64,000 nt of DNA from Gammaproteobacteria bacterium RIFOXYD12_FULL_61_37 (GTDB taxonomy: Bacteria; Pseudomonadota; Gammaproteobacteria; Chromatiales; Chromatiaceae): positions 313,289 through 377,288 of the forward strand of contig MGZB01000001.1 in NCBI GenBank assembly GCA_001801995.1, read 5' to 3'. Shown here piece by piece: positions 42,127 to 52,883 of this stretch. The notes below the pieces were generated by a model. It was given only the letters and a program-made list of their open reading frames with translations, had not been told where the DNA came from and searched no databases. A program made the position numbers and the translations under genes. The number at the start of each line of letters is the position of its first letter. Positions within the stretch are counted from its first letter, which is position 1.

Positions 42127-45100
42127 TCGGGCGGCGGCCTCTCCCAGCCTGTTGACCATGGCGGCGTAGTAAACGACCGGAATTACCACCAAGGTCAGGA
42201 TGGTGGAGACCAGTATCCCGCTGATCAGAGCAACTGCAAGACCGCTGAAGATGGGATCGTCGAGGATGAAGAAGGCCCCCGCCATAGCGGCCACCCCGGT
42301 CAGCACAATCGGCTTGGATCGGACCGCTGCCGAACGCACCACGGCTGTCTCGAAGGGCACGCCCCGGCCGACCTCCCCGTTGATGAAATCCACCAATAGG
42401 ATCGAATTGCGCACGATGATCCCCGCCAGGGCGATCATGCCTATCATGGAGGTGGCAGTGAATTGCGCATGGGCCAGGGCATGGCCGGGCATGATGCCGA
42501 TGATGGTCAAGGGAATGGGCGCCATGATCACCAGGGGCACCAGATAGGAGCGGAACTGGGCCACAACCAGCAGATAGATCAGGATGAGGCCGACCGAATA
42601 AGCGATGCCCATGTCACGGAAGGTCTCATAGGTTATCTGCCATTCCCCGTCCCACTTCAAACTGTAGCTATAGGGGTTTTCCGGCACCTGGATCAGATTC
42701 TGCTCCATACCCGGAACCTTCTGCTCCAGGGCGCTGGAGATGGCGAACATGCCGTACAGGGGGCTGTCCGTCTTACCCGCCATGTCGCCGGTGACATAGA
42801 CGACCGGCAGCAGGTCCTTGTGGTAGATGCTGTGCTCGCGATGGGAAGGCTCCACCTTGACGACCTCGGACAAGGGGACCAATTGGCCCTGGGCGCTACG
42901 GACGCGCAACGACAATATCTGGTCGAAATCGGCCTTGTCCGCTTCGCTGTATTCCAGCCGGACGGGCACAGCGTATTTGATGTTCTTCCCGTGCAGAAAG
43001 CTGACATCCTCACCCTTGAGGACCGTGGCCAGCGCCCCCGTCACGGTTGCTTGTGATACTCCCAGCAATGCCGCCTTTTCCCTATCGACCCGCACCAGGT
43101 ACTTGCCGGCGGGATGCTCGACGCTGTCATCCACATCCACGATATCGGCGGTAGCGGAGAAGGCCTCGCGGACGCGCTTGGCGGCGGCGATCTGGCCCTC
43201 GTAATCAAGCCCGTAGACCTCGGCCACCAGGGGTGACTGCACCGGCGGCCCCGGCGGGACCTCGACGATCTTCACATTGGCCCCGTGTCTGGCTGCGATT
43301 TCCTGCAAAGGCGCCCGCACCGCGAGCGCGATCTCGTGACTCTTGCGATTCCGTGCCGACTTGTCTACCAGGTTGATCTGGATATCGGCCACATGGGCGC
43401 CTTCACGCAAATAGTATTGCCGCACCAAGCCATTGAAGCCGATGGGCGAAGCAGCGCCCACATAGGCCTGGAAATCGGTCATTTCCGGGAGGGTGCGGAG
43501 ATAGGCACCCAAATCCCCAACCACCCGCGCGGTCTGTTCCAGGCTGGTTCCCTCATCCATATCGACTACCACCTGGAATTCCGACTTGTTGTCGAAGGGC
43601 AGCATCTTGAGGACCACCAACTTCCCCAGGGCCAGGGCGATGGAGAGAAGGATCAGCAGCATGATCCCGCCCAGCAGTTTCCAGCGGTTGCGATGCCCTC
43701 CCCTGCCGATCAGGAAGGGATTGATGACACGGCCGAAAAAGCGTTCCAGGCTGGATTCCCCGGCATCGGCTATGTGCCCGGCGTGCGCATGTACACCGCG
43801 AAGCCCCTTGTAGGTCATCCAGGGCGTCACCACGAAGGCCACTACGAGAGAGATCAACATCCCCATGGAGGCATTGATCGGAATCGGGCTCATGTAGGGT
43901 CCCATAAGCCCGGTGACGAAGGCCATGGGCAGCAGGGCGGCGATGACCGTGAAGGTCGCCAGGATGGTGGGGCCGCCGACCTCGTCCACGGCCTTGGGGA
44001 TCGCCTCAAGCAGGTCCTTGGCCCCCAGGGCAATATGGCGATGGATGTTTTCCACAACCACAATGGCATCATCCACCAGGATGCCGATGGAGAAGATCAG
44101 GGCGAAGAGGGAGACCCGGTTCAGGGTGAAGCCCCAGGCCCAGGAAGCAAAGAGGGTGATGGCCAGGGTGATGACGACGGCCCCGCCGACGATCAGGGAC
44201 TCGCGCCAGCCCAGGGCGAACAGCACCAGCAACACCACCGAGAGCGTGGCGAAAACGAGCTTCGTGATGAGCTTTTTCGCCTTATAGTCCGCCGTTTTGC
44301 CGTAGTCCCGGGTGATCGTGAACTTGACCCCATCCGGGATGAAGATGCCGTTGAGATGCTCCAGCCGCTCGATCACCTTCTCCGCGATTTCGACCGCGTT
44401 GGTGCCCGGTTTCTTGGCCACGGCAATGGTGACGGCAGGGTGAAAACCCTCGCTCACCCGGCCCTTTTCCAGCCCCGCCGGGCCCGCACCCATCCAGACA
44501 TAAGAGGTGGGGGTATCGGCGGACTCCCGGATGGTCGCCACGTCGCGGAGAAAGACGGGCTTCTGATCGAAAACGCCCACTACCAGATCGCCGACCTCCT
44601 CCGGGGTGGTCAGCAGGGTGCCCGCCTGAACCAGGATCTCCTTGTTGTCCTTGGTGACCGCCAGACTGTCCTGAGTCTGGTTGCCCGTCTGCAAGGCACG
44701 GGCGAGATCGCCCAGGTCGATGTTGTAACCAGCCAGGGCCTGGGGGTCCAACAGGACACGCACTGCCCGGTCGGGATTGCCGATAGTGTAGATGTCGCGG
44801 GTCCCCGGCACCCGCTTTAGCTCGGACTCGATGGCGTGCGCCACCTGTCCCAGCTCATAGGCGCCATATTGCTCCTGTTCGGACCAGAGGGTCGCCGTCA
44901 GGATGGGGACATCATCGATTCCCTTGGGTTTGATGATCGGCTGGCCGACGCCCAGGTTGCGGGGGAGCCAATCCTGATTGGAAAAGACCTTGTTGTAGAG
45001 GCGCACAATGGCGGCGGTGCGGTCCTCGCCCACCTGGAAACGCACGGTCAGCACGGCCATGCCGGGCATGGAGGCTGAGTAGACGTGCTTGACACCCTCG

Positions 45101-45348
45101 ATCTCCGACAGCACCTGCTCGGCCGGGGTCGCCAGCAATTGCTCTATCTCCGAGGCGGTAGCGCCGGGGAAGGGGATGAAAATATTGGCGAAGGTAACAT
45201 TGATCTGCGGCTCTTCCTCGCGCGGGGTGACCAGCACCGCGAACAGGCCAAGAAGCAGCCCAACCAGGGCCAGCAGCGGGGTTATTTCCGTATTGAGGAA
45301 GCGTTTGGCAACGGCGCCGGAAACGCCAAGCGATTCGTCAGCCGCCAT
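42103..45348 (-). CDS. RND-family efflux permease (AcrB/HAE1-like)
   Basis: This 1081-residue inner-membrane transporter has the RND plan: TM1 (about 23-41), a large periplasmic loop, TM2-6 (about 355-500), TM7, a second loop, and TM8-12. The GILVDDAIVVVENI segment in TM4 contains the paired Asp residues for proton relay. Overlap of 11 bases with the adaptor gene upstream shows co-expression. No outer-membrane TolC gene adjoins, so a chromosomal TolC elsewhere is expected. Substrates are unknown. Confidence 0.93.
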   Translation of the reverse strand: MAADESLGVSGAVAKRFLNTEITPLLALVGLLLGLFAVLVTPREEEPQINVTFANIFIPFPGATASEIEQLLATPAEQVLSEIEGVKHVYSASMPGMAVLTVRFQVGEDRTAAIVRLYNKVFSNQDWLPRNLGVGQPIIKPKGIDDVPILTATLWSEQEQYGAYELGQVAHAIESELKRVPGTRDIYTIGNPDRAVRVLLDPQALAGYNIDLGDLARALQTGNQTQDSLAVTKDNKEILVQAGTLLTTPEEVGDLVVGVFDQKPVFLRDVATIRESADTPTSYVWMGAGPAGLEKGRVSEGFHPAVTIAVAKKPGTNAVEIAEKVIERLEHLNGIFIPDGVKFTITRDYGKTADYKAKKLITKLVFATLSVVLLVLFALGWRESLIVGGAVVITLAITLFASWAWGFTLNRVSLFALIFSIGILVDDAIVVVENIHRHIALGAKDLLEAIPKAVDEVGGPTILATFTVIAALLPMAFVTGLMGPYMSPIPINASMGMLISLVVAFVVTPWMTYKGLRGVHAHAGHIADAGESSLERFFGRVINPFLIGRGGHRNRWKLLGGIMLLILLSIALALGKLVVLKMLPFDNKSEFQVVVDMDEGTSLEQTARVVGDLGAYLRTLPEMTDFQAYVGAASPIGFNGLVRQYYLREGAHVADIQINLVDKSARNRKSHEIALAVRAPLQEIAARHGANVKIVEVPPGPPVQSPLVAEVYGLDYEGQIAAAKRVREAFSATADIVDVDDSVEHPAGKYLVRVDREKAALLGVSQATVTGALATVLKGEDVSFLHGKNIKYAVPVRLEYSEADKADFDQILSLRVRSAQGQLVPLSEVVKVEPSHREHSIYHKDLLPVVYVTGDMAGKTDSPLYGMFAISSALEQKVPGMEQNLIQVPENPYSYSLKWDGEWQITYETFRDMGIAYSVGLILIYLLVVAQFRSYLVPLVIMAPIPLTIIGIMPGHALAHAQFTATSMIGMIALAGIIVRNSILLVDFINGEVGRGVPFETAVVRSAAVRSKPIVLTGVAAMAGAFFILDDPIFSGLAVALISGILVSTILTLVVIPVVYYAAMVNRLGEAAARSEQQGAE

Positions 45349-46393
45349 TTTCAGTCTCCACCGGTTGCTGTTTCAGCAAGGCGCCGGCCTCGATCGGGTC
45401 GCTGGCAACCTTTTCTCCTTCCTCGATCCCGGCCAGGATGGCAATACGCTCGCCGGCCAGCCGCTGTCCGGGACGGATATGGCGGAAGCCGACGCGGCCC
45501 TCCTTGGAAATCACATAGACCCCGGTGACCTCGCCGCGATAGGCCACCGCCTTCTCCGGAACGGCCAGCACCCGCCGGTCGCCAATGGCAAAGGCAGTCT
45601 TCACGTACATGCCAGGAAAGAGGCCCGCTGCCCCGCGCGGCAGATCGATACGAACCTTGAAAGTATTGCTGGCCTGATCGGCGAAGGGAAAGATGGTCAG
45701 CTTCAAGGCATCGACCGAAGAACCATCAGGCAGGATCACCCGGACCCTGCCCTGGGTGCGAACCGCGCTCACCAGACTCTGGGGGACATTGACCAGGACT
45801 CGCAATTGGTCCAGGGAGATGCCCGTCATCAGGGGCTTGCCGGGCTGGGCCACCTCCCCCACCTCCACATGGCGCTTAGTCACGATGCCGCTGTAAGGGG
45901 CGCGCACCTTGGTGTATTCCAACTGCTCCAGGGCCTGTTCCAGGCTGGCCCTGGCCGTGGCGAAACGGGCCTCCGCCGCCTTCAGCGCCGCCGTGGCCCG
46001 GTCCATGTCGGCCTGGGAGACGAGCCGCTTGGCGAATACATCCTGGATGCGGGCGTGATCATCACGGGCCTCCTTCAAACGTGCCTCGGCTTCGCGCAAG
46101 GCGCCCTGGGCCTGATCAGCCAGCGCCTTCTGCTCGGTGTCCCGCAGCAGAACGATGACCTTGCCTTGCTCGACATAGTCATCCACATCAAACAGGATCT
46201 CCTTGACCTGGCCGCCCGTCTGGGCCGACAGAGTAGCTTGGTTGACCGCCTCCAGGGTCCCATCCAGCAGGATCTCACGCGGAATGCTGAGATATTCAGC
46301 CGCCGCTGATGGGATCGCCGCTCCAGATTCCGCCTGTAACGAAAGGGGCGCCAGCAGGCAAAGTATCATGCCGATGGTGAAATCTCTGTTCAT
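45338..46393 (-). CDS. RND efflux periplasmic adaptor (HlyD/MFP family)
   Basis: This 351-residue membrane-fusion protein has a signal peptide (about 1-20), a lipoyl-like half-motif around QVKEILFDVDDYVEQGKVI, a coiled-coil hairpin (about 85-150), a barrel with YSGIVTKRHVEVGE, and a C-terminal barrel. It pairs with the overlapping permease to bridge to an outer-membrane channel. There is no lipobox, so it is probably a soluble periplasmic adaptor. Confidence 0.9.
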   Translation of the reverse strand: MNRDFTIGMILCLLAPLSLQAESGAAIPSAAAEYLSIPREILLDGTLEAVNQATLSAQTGGQVKEILFDVDDYVEQGKVIVLLRDTEQKALADQAQGALREAEARLKEARDDHARIQDVFAKRLVSQADMDRATAALKAAEARFATARASLEQALEQLEYTKVRAPYSGIVTKRHVEVGEVAQPGKPLMTGISLDQLRVLVNVPQSLVSAVRTQGRVRVILPDGSSVDALKLTIFPFADQASNTFKVRIDLPRGAAGLFPGMYVKTAFAIGDRRVLAVPEKAVAYRGEVTGVYVISKEGRVGFRHIRPGQRLAGERIAILAGIEEGEKVASDPIEAGALLKQQPVETENGG

Positions 46394-46466
46394 CTTGTTC
46401 CCCGTAGCAAGCCGGCAAAGGCAGGTATATTAGAGACGGCGAATATTAACTCCTCGCATGGGAGTT

Positions 46467-47237
46467 TCAAGACAATTTATCAGCCGGGACATCAAGCTGC
46501 GCCCCCTGGCCCGGCACCGTCAGCAACGGCCTCATGGCATGCAGCAGGCTGGCGAAGAGCTGGCCGTTCTGTTGCTCCTCCCGTGCAAGGAGCTGCTTCA
46601 TGTGTTCCCGCTGGGTTGGCATGGTGAAACAGGCCGGGCAGGAGTCCGGGACCACCGGTAACCCCGCCTGCCGGGCAAAGGCGGCTGTCTGGGTTTCGCG
46701 CACGTAGGCCAGGGGCCGGATGATGCGGATATCTCCCTCCTTGTTGAGGTAGTGCGCCTTCATGGTCCTGAGCTGGCCGCCGTGAAAAAGAGACATGAGG
46801 AGGCTTTCCGCCAGATCGTCCAAATGTTGCCCCAGGGCCAGGACGTTGTAGCCATGTTTCCGGCATAGCCGGTACATAATGCCCCGCTTCATGCGGGAGC
46901 AGTAGGCGCAGAAGGAGTCGCCATCCATATGTTCCTTGGCCTGTTCCAGGATCGGCTGTTGCTCGTAATACCAGGGGATGCCCAGCCGGTCGTAATAATC
47001 CCTCAGCGGCCCCGGATCGAAACCCTCCACCTCCGGGTCCACCGTCAACACCGCCAGATCGAACTGAACCGGGGCGTAGGAATGCAGGTGCCCCAGGATC
47101 TGCAACAGCGACAGGGAATCCTTGCCCCCCGAGACCCCCAGCAGGACACGGTCCCCATCCCGGATCATGTTGTAATCGGCAATGGCCCGGCCGACCTTGC
47201 GCAAGAGGGATTTGGGAGGCTTGATAATGGCTTGCAT
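46467..47237 (-). CDS. ttcA: tRNA 2-thiocytidine biosynthesis protein TtcA family
   Basis: This 256-residue PP-loop ATPase has the SGGKDS motif at residues 36-41 and two CxxC motifs (CAYC and CPAC) for an Fe-S cluster. It should thiolate C32 of certain tRNAs. At 256 residues it is shorter than E. coli TtcA (about 311), so a TtcA-like paralogue is possible. It is divergent from djlA. Confidence 0.88.
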   Translation of the reverse strand: MQAIIKPPKSLLRKVGRAIADYNMIRDGDRVLLGVSGGKDSLSLLQILGHLHSYAPVQFDLAVLTVDPEVEGFDPGPLRDYYDRLGIPWYYEQQPILEQAKEHMDGDSFCAYCSRMKRGIMYRLCRKHGYNVLALGQHLDDLAESLLMSLFHGGQLRTMKAHYLNKEGDIRIIRPLAYVRETQTAAFARQAGLPVVPDSCPACFTMPTQREHMKQLLAREEQQNGQLFASLLHAMRPLLTVPGQGAQLDVPADKLS

Positions 47238-47357
47238 CGGCTGATTTTACCCGGAAAAGCTCGTTGAGCAGGCAATATGCTGTCCGCCTGTGGCGAAGGT
47301 TAGAATAGCCTCGATTCATCCATTCACAAGCATAACGATCGCGAAGAAGGAGTTGGC

Positions 47358-48155
47358 ATGGCCTGGTGGGGAAAAATCATCGGCGGGGCCTTTGGATTCC
47401 TGCTCGGGGGACCCTTGGGAGCGGTATTGGGCGCGGCCCTGGGCCACAATTTCGACAAGGGATTGGCCGCCCTGCCCGAGGGTCAGGGTATCGAGCCGGA
47501 CGAAAGGGAGCGGGTGCAGATGGCCTTCTTCACTGCCACCTTCTCGGTGATGGGCGCCGTCGCTAAGGCAGATGGGCGGGTGTCGCCGCACGAAATCGCC
47601 CTGGCCGAGGTCGTCATGGCGGAGATGGATCTCTCGGCCGAGATGCGCAAAACCGCCGTCCGCCTGTTCAACGAGGGTAAGTCCGCCAGCTTTCCCCTGG
47701 ATGAGGTGATCGATCAGTTCCGGGACGAGTGCCGACGCCGTCAAAGCCTGATGCAGATGTTCATCGAGCTGCAACTGCAAGCGGCCTACGCCGACGGGGC
47801 AATGGATGCTGCCGAGGAACGGCTGCTCCTGCATATCTGCCGCTGCCTGGGATTTTCCGAATTGGCCTTCCGCCAGATGGAACGCATGATCCAGGCGGAG
47901 CGCCATTTCGGTGGCGCCGGGACCACCCCCAAGACCGGGCCAACCCCGGCCGATGCCTACGACGTACTGGGTGTTACTCCGGAGGCCCATGACGAGGAAG
48001 TCAAAAAGGCCTACCGGCGCCTGATGAACCAGCACCATCCGGACAAACTGGTTGCCAAGGGCCTGCCGGAAGAAATGATGAAAGTGGCCGAGCAGAAGAC
48101 CAAGGAGATCAGGCAAGCCTATGAAAGGATCAAGGAGGACCGAGGCATAAGGTAA
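47358..48155 (+). CDS. djlA: DnaJ-like co-chaperone DjlA
   Basis: This 265-residue protein has a Gly-rich N-terminal membrane segment (about 7-29), a TerB-like helical domain (about 50-180) and a C-terminal J domain with the HPD motif in NQHHPDKL. DjlA stimulates DnaK at the membrane and has been linked to envelope stress. Length and domain order match the E. coli protein (271). GAAGGAG precedes the ATG. Confidence 0.92.
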   Translation: MAWWGKIIGGAFGFLLGGPLGAVLGAALGHNFDKGLAALPEGQGIEPDERERVQMAFFTATFSVMGAVAKADGRVSPHEIALAEVVMAEMDLSAEMRKTAVRLFNEGKSASFPLDEVIDQFRDECRRRQSLMQMFIELQLQAAYADGAMDAAEERLLLHICRCLGFSELAFRQMERMIQAERHFGGAGTTPKTGPTPADAYDVLGVTPEAHDEEVKKAYRRLMNQHHPDKLVAKGLPEEMMKVAEQKTKEIRQAYERIKEDRGIR

Positions 48156-48207
48156 CAATCCGTTTGACCCCGTCCCGCCAATATTCTAAATTCCACTCCC
48201 TTTTTTG

Positions 48208-48410
48208 TGTCAGGTGCCCTCATCGAGAGGGTTAAACGGGAAGCCGGTGACCGCCTATGCGGTAGTCCGGCGCTGCCCCCGCAACGGTAAGCGAGCAAAA
48301 GGAAACCTTGATGTCACTGGCGGCTGTCCGTGCAAGCGGCGCCGCTGGGAAGACGGTTTTCCAGGGCCAAGGCCCAACTCGCGAGCCCGGATACCGGCCT
48401 GGCATATCAC
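48208..48410 (+). ncRNA. Cobalamin riboswitch
   Basis: This about 200-nt leader shows the class hallmarks: GCCGGTGA near 48252, TGCCCCCGCAACGG, GTCACTGG near 48313, GGGAAGACGG, and the B12 box GAGCCCGGATACCGGCC near 48383. It precedes btuB by about 40 bases, and the SD GGAGA at 48438 lies in the expression platform. Adenosylcobalamin binding should reduce expression of btuB and probably of the cob genes downstream. Edges are approximate. Confidence 0.92.
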
Positions 48411-48449
48411 CCTGTAAAGGCGCGCGGGTGGTGCGCTGGAGAATATCCG

Positions 48450-50366
48450 ATGAAGATCTTTTCCTTGGCCGCTATCGCGGCCGTAGTAGCCTTTGCCTTT
48501 CCCCTGGCCCATGCGGCCGACAATGCCGCCTTTGATACCATTACCGTAACGGCCAATTACATTTCCCACGAGGATACGGAGGCCGCCTATCCGTCAGAAA
48601 TCCACGCGGCCGACCAGATCAAGGCGTCAGGGGTAAGCAGCCTTTATGACTATCTGGACAAGCAGACCTCCCTGGTCGTGATGCCGAGCTACGGCAACCC
48701 CTTTTCCCAGCTTATCGACATGCGTGGCTATGGAATCGGCGACGGCTACCAGAATATCGTGGTGAATCTGGACGGCCGCAGACTGAACAACATCGATATG
48801 AGCCCGCAATTGCTGAGCGCGATCGCCCTGGAAAGCATCGATCGCATCGAGATCGCCAAGGGCAGCGGCTCCGTGGTCCATGGCGACGGAGCCATGGCTG
48901 GCGTCATCAACATTTATACCCGTCCCGCCTCAGGCGTCGGCGCCACGGCATCCTTGGGGAATTACGGTGTCAACCAGGTCTCGGGCCGAGGCGGATTCAA
49001 CTCGGGCCCGCTCGACCTCTCCCTCTATGCCGACCAGTACCAGCAGGGCGGTTTTAGCGACCCGGACGTAAGCGGTAAAAGGGACGAGGCCGATAAGAGC
49101 ACCCTCTCGGCGAAAATGGCCCTGCGCCCCAGCGAACGCCTGGCGTTTGACCTCGGCGTGGATTCCTCCCGGATCGATACTCGCTATCCCGGTCCCCTGA
49201 GCCTAGCGGAATACCGCGTGAAACCCGCCCAAAATAGCGGCAATACCTATACCCATCAGGAATTCGCGACCGATAGTTGGAACTTTGGCGGCGCCCTTGA
49301 TCTGCTGGAGGGGCTGAAGCTCCGCTGGGATCATGGTGATGAAGAGAAAAGATCGGCCTACGTTACGACCGGCTGGACCAGCGACTACCTCCACCGCAGT
49401 GATCGGCTGACCCTGAATTACAGCCACGATGCGCTCTCTCTAGTCGCAGGGGGCTCCCTTTTCGCCGGTGAGCGTATCGGCGCCACCAACAGGACCCATA
49501 AGGACAATAGCGCCCTCTTCTTGCAAGGAGAATATCGCTGGGGCGATACCCTGCTGGCCCTGGGAGCCCGCACGGAGCTCGTGGAATACCTCTACGCCCC
49601 CAATGGCGGCGCCCGCCTCAACGGGGAGCACGAGCTGAGTGCCTGGGAGGCCGGCCTAAACCGGCGTCTCAGTGACCGGATGACGGTCTTCTCTAACTAC
49701 AGCAAGGCCTTCCAGGCCCCGGACATCGACCGGTTTTTTGACTGGACCGGGGCCTTCAACGGCTTCATCCTGCCTGCCAGATCCGAGACGGTGAACCTGG
49801 GTGTCAATTTCGTGGGGCCGCACGATAGGCTCAAGCTGACCCTGTTTCATACCGGACTGAAAAACGAGATCTATTACGATTCCCTCAGCTTCACCAATAC
49901 CAACATCGACCGCTCACACAAATATGGACTGGAGGTGCAGGACGAGCACCGATTTGGTGAGACCCTGTCGGGACATCTCAACTACACCTATACCCAGGCG
50001 ATCATCGACCAGGAAGATCAGGGGGGCGGAACCTATGACGGCAAGGTGCTGCCGGGCGTCTCCCGGCATGGCCTATCACTCTCCCTCAATTGGGAGCTGA
50101 ATCCCCGATCACGGGTGAACTTGAGCCATACTTTCCGTAGCGAGGCCTATGCCACCACGGATTTCGCCAATTCGTTCACCCAGCGTCAGGAGGCCTACCA
50201 CTCGACGGATCTGAGTTACAGCCATCGCCTGCGGGATCAAGTCGAGTTGGTCGCCACAGTCAAGAACCTATTCGAAGAGTCAAATGGGATCTGGGTCCAA
50301 GATGACGCTATCTATCCGGTCAACTTCACCCGCAATTGGGGGCTGGGTGTCAAGGTCGGCCTTTAG
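48450..50366 (+). CDS. btuB: TonB-dependent vitamin B12 receptor (BtuB-like)
   Basis: This 638-residue outer-membrane receptor has a signal peptide (1-23), a TonB box-like DTITVTA shortly after, a plug domain (about 45-155) and a 22-strand-type barrel ending in an aromatic-rich strand (GLGVKVGL). The riboswitch and cobalamin genes downstream support cobalamin or corrinoid uptake. The ATG at 48450 follows CTGGAGA. Sequence alone does not prove substrate, but context is strong. Confidence 0.9.
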   Translation: MKIFSLAAIAAVVAFAFPLAHAADNAAFDTITVTANYISHEDTEAAYPSEIHAADQIKASGVSSLYDYLDKQTSLVVMPSYGNPFSQLIDMRGYGIGDGYQNIVVNLDGRRLNNIDMSPQLLSAIALESIDRIEIAKGSGSVVHGDGAMAGVINIYTRPASGVGATASLGNYGVNQVSGRGGFNSGPLDLSLYADQYQQGGFSDPDVSGKRDEADKSTLSAKMALRPSERLAFDLGVDSSRIDTRYPGPLSLAEYRVKPAQNSGNTYTHQEFATDSWNFGGALDLLEGLKLRWDHGDEEKRSAYVTTGWTSDYLHRSDRLTLNYSHDALSLVAGGSLFAGERIGATNRTHKDNSALFLQGEYRWGDTLLALGARTELVEYLYAPNGGARLNGEHELSAWEAGLNRRLSDRMTVFSNYSKAFQAPDIDRFFDWTGAFNGFILPARSETVNLGVNFVGPHDRLKLTLFHTGLKNEIYYDSLSFTNTNIDRSHKYGLEVQDEHRFGETLSGHLNYTYTQAIIDQEDQGGGTYDGKVLPGVSRHGLSLSLNWELNPRSRVNLSHTFRSEAYATTDFANSFTQRQEAYHSTDLSYSHRLRDQVELVATVKNLFEESNGIWVQDDAIYPVNFTRNWGLGVKVGL

Positions 50367-50403
50367 GTTAGGGTGGGAAGCGCGGACGGCTTTGGAGACT
50401 TGG

Positions 50404-51291
50404 ATGCCTTGCCGGTGCTCCTTCCTCCTCCTCTACTGCCTGCTGCTTATCCCCTTGGGCCAGCTCCAGGCAGTGGAGGCGATTGACGATTCCGGCAACC
50501 GGGTCGAACTCGACAGACCCGCCCGCCGCATCGTCAGTTTGTCGCCCCATGCCACGGAGATGCTGTTTGCGGCGGGCGGCGGGGGGCGGCTGGTGGGGGC
50601 CGTCGATTACAGCGACTTTCCCCCGGAGGCGCGCAAGGTCCCCCAAATCGGGGGGTATCACGACTTCGACCTGGAACGAGTGGTGGCAATGCGGCCCGAT
50701 CTGGTGGTGGCCTGGTCCAGCGGCAACGGGGTGCGACGGATAGAGGAGCTGCGCCGCCTGGGCCTCAAGCTGTTCGTGACCGAACCCGCCAGCCTGGAGA
50801 TGATCGCCCGCGACATCGCCGCCCTGGGGGTGCTTGCAGGAAGCGAAAGCGTGGCGAAGGCCAGTGCGGATTCCCTGCTCCGGCGCCGTGACACCCTGGA
50901 CCGGACCTACAGACAACGCCCTCCTGTCCCGGTCTTCTATCAGATCTGGAATTCCCCCTTGATGACCCTGAACGGCGACCACCTGATCAGCCGGGTAATC
51001 GAGCTGTGCGGCGGCAGAAATGTCTTCAGTCAACTCCCCTCTTTGACCCCCACCATCAGCCCGGAGGGGGTCCTTGCCGCCGATCCTGAGGTTATCCTTG
51101 CTGGCGGCATGAACGATGAACGGCCCGAATGGCTGGATGATTGGAGGCGGTGGCCAAGCCTGAGTGCCGTGCAACGAAACAATCTCTTTCACATAAACCC
51201 CGATCTTCTACAGCGCAACGGCCCCAGGATCATCGAGGGCGCCGAACGTCTCTGCGCCTTGCTGGAGCAAGCCAGGGGGCGTCGGCCATGA
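50404..51291 (+). CDS. btuF: Cobalamin ABC transporter substrate-binding protein (BtuF-like)
   Basis: This 295-residue periplasmic binding protein has a signal peptide (about 1-24) and a class III fold with RIVSLSPHATEMLFAAG at the start of the mature domain. It should capture cobalamin from BtuB for import. The partner genes btuC and btuD are not in the window. GGAGA lies 8 bases before the ATG at 50404; an open frame upstream overlaps btuB and is spurious. Confidence 0.9.
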   Translation: MPCRCSFLLLYCLLLIPLGQLQAVEAIDDSGNRVELDRPARRIVSLSPHATEMLFAAGGGGRLVGAVDYSDFPPEARKVPQIGGYHDFDLERVVAMRPDLVVAWSSGNGVRRIEELRRLGLKLFVTEPASLEMIARDIAALGVLAGSESVAKASADSLLRRRDTLDRTYRQRPPVPVFYQIWNSPLMTLNGDHLISRVIELCGGRNVFSQLPSLTPTISPEGVLAADPEVILAGGMNDERPEWLDDWRRWPSLSAVQRNNLFHINPDLLQRNGPRIIEGAERLCALLEQARGRRP

Positions 51292-51307
51292 GCAAGGGGC
51301 GGGTTTG

Positions 51308-51829
51308 ATGAAGACCCTGATCCTGGGCGGCGTAAAGTCGGGCAAAAGCCGCTTTGCCGAACGGCTGGCGGCGGAGAGCGGACATGAGGTGGTCTACATC
51401 GCCACAGCCACCGCGGGCGATGCGGACATGGGAGCACGCATCGCGGCCCATCGATTCAGACGCCCCAGCCATTGGCGCCTGGTCGAGGAGCCGCTCGACC
51501 TGGCCGGTGTCCTGCAACGGGAAGCCAAAGAGGGGCGCTGCCTGCTGGTCGATTGCCTGACCCTCTGGCTGACAAACCTGCTCTGCGCGGGTGACGAGGC
51601 ACAATTGACCACAGCCCTCGACGAGTTGCCGCTGCTGCTGCCCTGCCTCCCCGGCGAGCTGATATTCGTGAGCAACGAGACCGGCCTGGGTGTAGTGCCC
51701 GACAATCGCCTCTCCCGCCGTTTTCTTGACCTGGCTGGCCCCCTCCATCAAAACATGGCCGCCCGGTGCGGCCGGGTGATCCTGACGGTGGCGGGCCTGC
51801 CCCATCTCCTCAAAGGAAGCATCCCATGA
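51308..51829 (+). CDS. cobU: Adenosylcobinamide kinase/guanylyltransferase
   Basis: This 173-residue bifunctional enzyme phosphorylates adenosylcobinamide and transfers GMP, the nucleotide-loop step before CobS. It has P-loop [12 protein letters not shown] and the family's [12 protein letters not shown] and [10 protein letters not shown] motifs. The ATG at 51308 is used; a TTG one codon earlier is possible. The stop overlaps the cobT start (ATGA). Confidence 0.95.
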   Translation: MKTLILGGVKSGKSRFAERLAAESGHEVVYIATATAGDADMGARIAAHRFRRPSHWRLVEEPLDLAGVLQREAKEGRCLLVDCLTLWLTNLLCAGDEAQLTTALDELPLLLPCLPGELIFVSNETGLGVVPDNRLSRRFLDLAGPLHQNMAARCGRVILTVAGLPHLLKGSIP

Positions 51830-52881
51830 ACGAGCCTTGGATTCACAGCCCTTGCCCCTTGCCCGATCCCGCTACGCGGGAGGATGCCTTGTCTCGGCAA
51901 TGGCAGTTGACCAAACCCCCCGGCTCCCTGGGGCGGCTCGAAGAGCTGGCCGTCACTCTTGCCGCCCTGCAAAAGACTCCGCGACCCGCCGTCGATCAGG
52001 TCCACATCGCCATTTTCGCAGCCGATCACGGGGTGGCGGCCAGGGGCGTATCCGCCTTTCCCCAGGCCGTCACAGGGGAGATGGTCCGAAACTTCGCTGC
52101 TGGCGGAGCGGCCATCAGCGTCCTGGCCCGGACCCTGGGAGCCGGGCTGGAGGTGATCAACTTGGGAACCGTCAATGACCCTGGCCTACTGCCTGGCGTC
52201 GTCCACATCCCCATTGCTCCCACGACCGCCGATTTCACCCAGCAGGCCGCCATGACCCCGGCTCAATTGGATGAAGCAATGCTTGCGGGCGCAGCCTCCA
52301 CAGAACGGGCCACAGCGACCGGGGCGCAACTCTTCATCGGCGGCGACATGGGCATAGGCAATACCACCTCGGCAGCGGCCCTGGGTTGCGCCCTTTTGCG
52401 GCTGGAACCGGTGGATTTAGCAGGGCCAGGCACCGGTCTGGACGAGGCGGGGGTGATCCGCAAGGCGGCTGTGATCGCCGAAGGGATAGAACGGCATCGG
52501 GCATTCCTGACCGATCCCCTGGAGGTATTGCGCCGCCTGGGCGGCTTCGAGATCGCCGCCCTGAGCGGCGCTTATATACGGGCCGCCCAGGCTGGCCTGC
52601 CGGTCCTGGTGGACGGCTTCATCACCACCGCTGCCGCTTTGGCTGCGGTACGCATCAATCCCGGCTGCCGCCCCTGGCTTCTGTTTGCCCATGCATCAGC
52701 AGAACCGGGACATAGGCGAATGGCCGAGGCACTGGATGCCCGTCCACTGCTGGATCTGGGTATGCGCCTGGGAGAGGGAAGCGGTGCGGCCCTGGCCCTG
52801 CCCCTGCTTCGGCTGGCCTGCGAGCTGCACAACCGGATGGCCACCTTCGCCGAGGCCGCCGTATCGGGGAAGGAGCGATAG
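51826..52881 (+). CDS. cobT: Nicotinate-nucleotide--dimethylbenzimidazole phosphoribosyltransferase
   Basis: This 351-residue CobT makes alpha-ribazole phosphate from dimethylbenzimidazole and nicotinate mononucleotide. The family stretch [29 protein letters not shown] and [14 protein letters not shown] are all present. It is coupled to cobU by a 4-base overlap and followed by cobC 2 bases later. Confidence 0.95.
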   Translation: MNEPWIHSPCPLPDPATREDALSRQWQLTKPPGSLGRLEELAVTLAALQKTPRPAVDQVHIAIFAADHGVAARGVSAFPQAVTGEMVRNFAAGGAAISVLARTLGAGLEVINLGTVNDPGLLPGVVHIPIAPTTADFTQQAAMTPAQLDEAMLAGAASTERATATGAQLFIGGDMGIGNTTSAAALGCALLRLEPVDLAGPGTGLDEAGVIRKAAVIAEGIERHRAFLTDPLEVLRRLGGFEIAALSGAYIRAAQAGLPVLVDGFITTAAALAAVRINPGCRPWLLFAHASAEPGHRRMAEALDARPLLDLGMRLGEGSGAALALPLLRLACELHNRMATFAEAAVSGKER

Positions 52882-52883
52882 GC

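Noticed and set aside
46492-47319. 275-codon frame on the same strand overlapping ttcA
   Set aside because: It is a frame-shifted shadow of ttcA; only the other frame has the SGGKDS and CxxC motifs.
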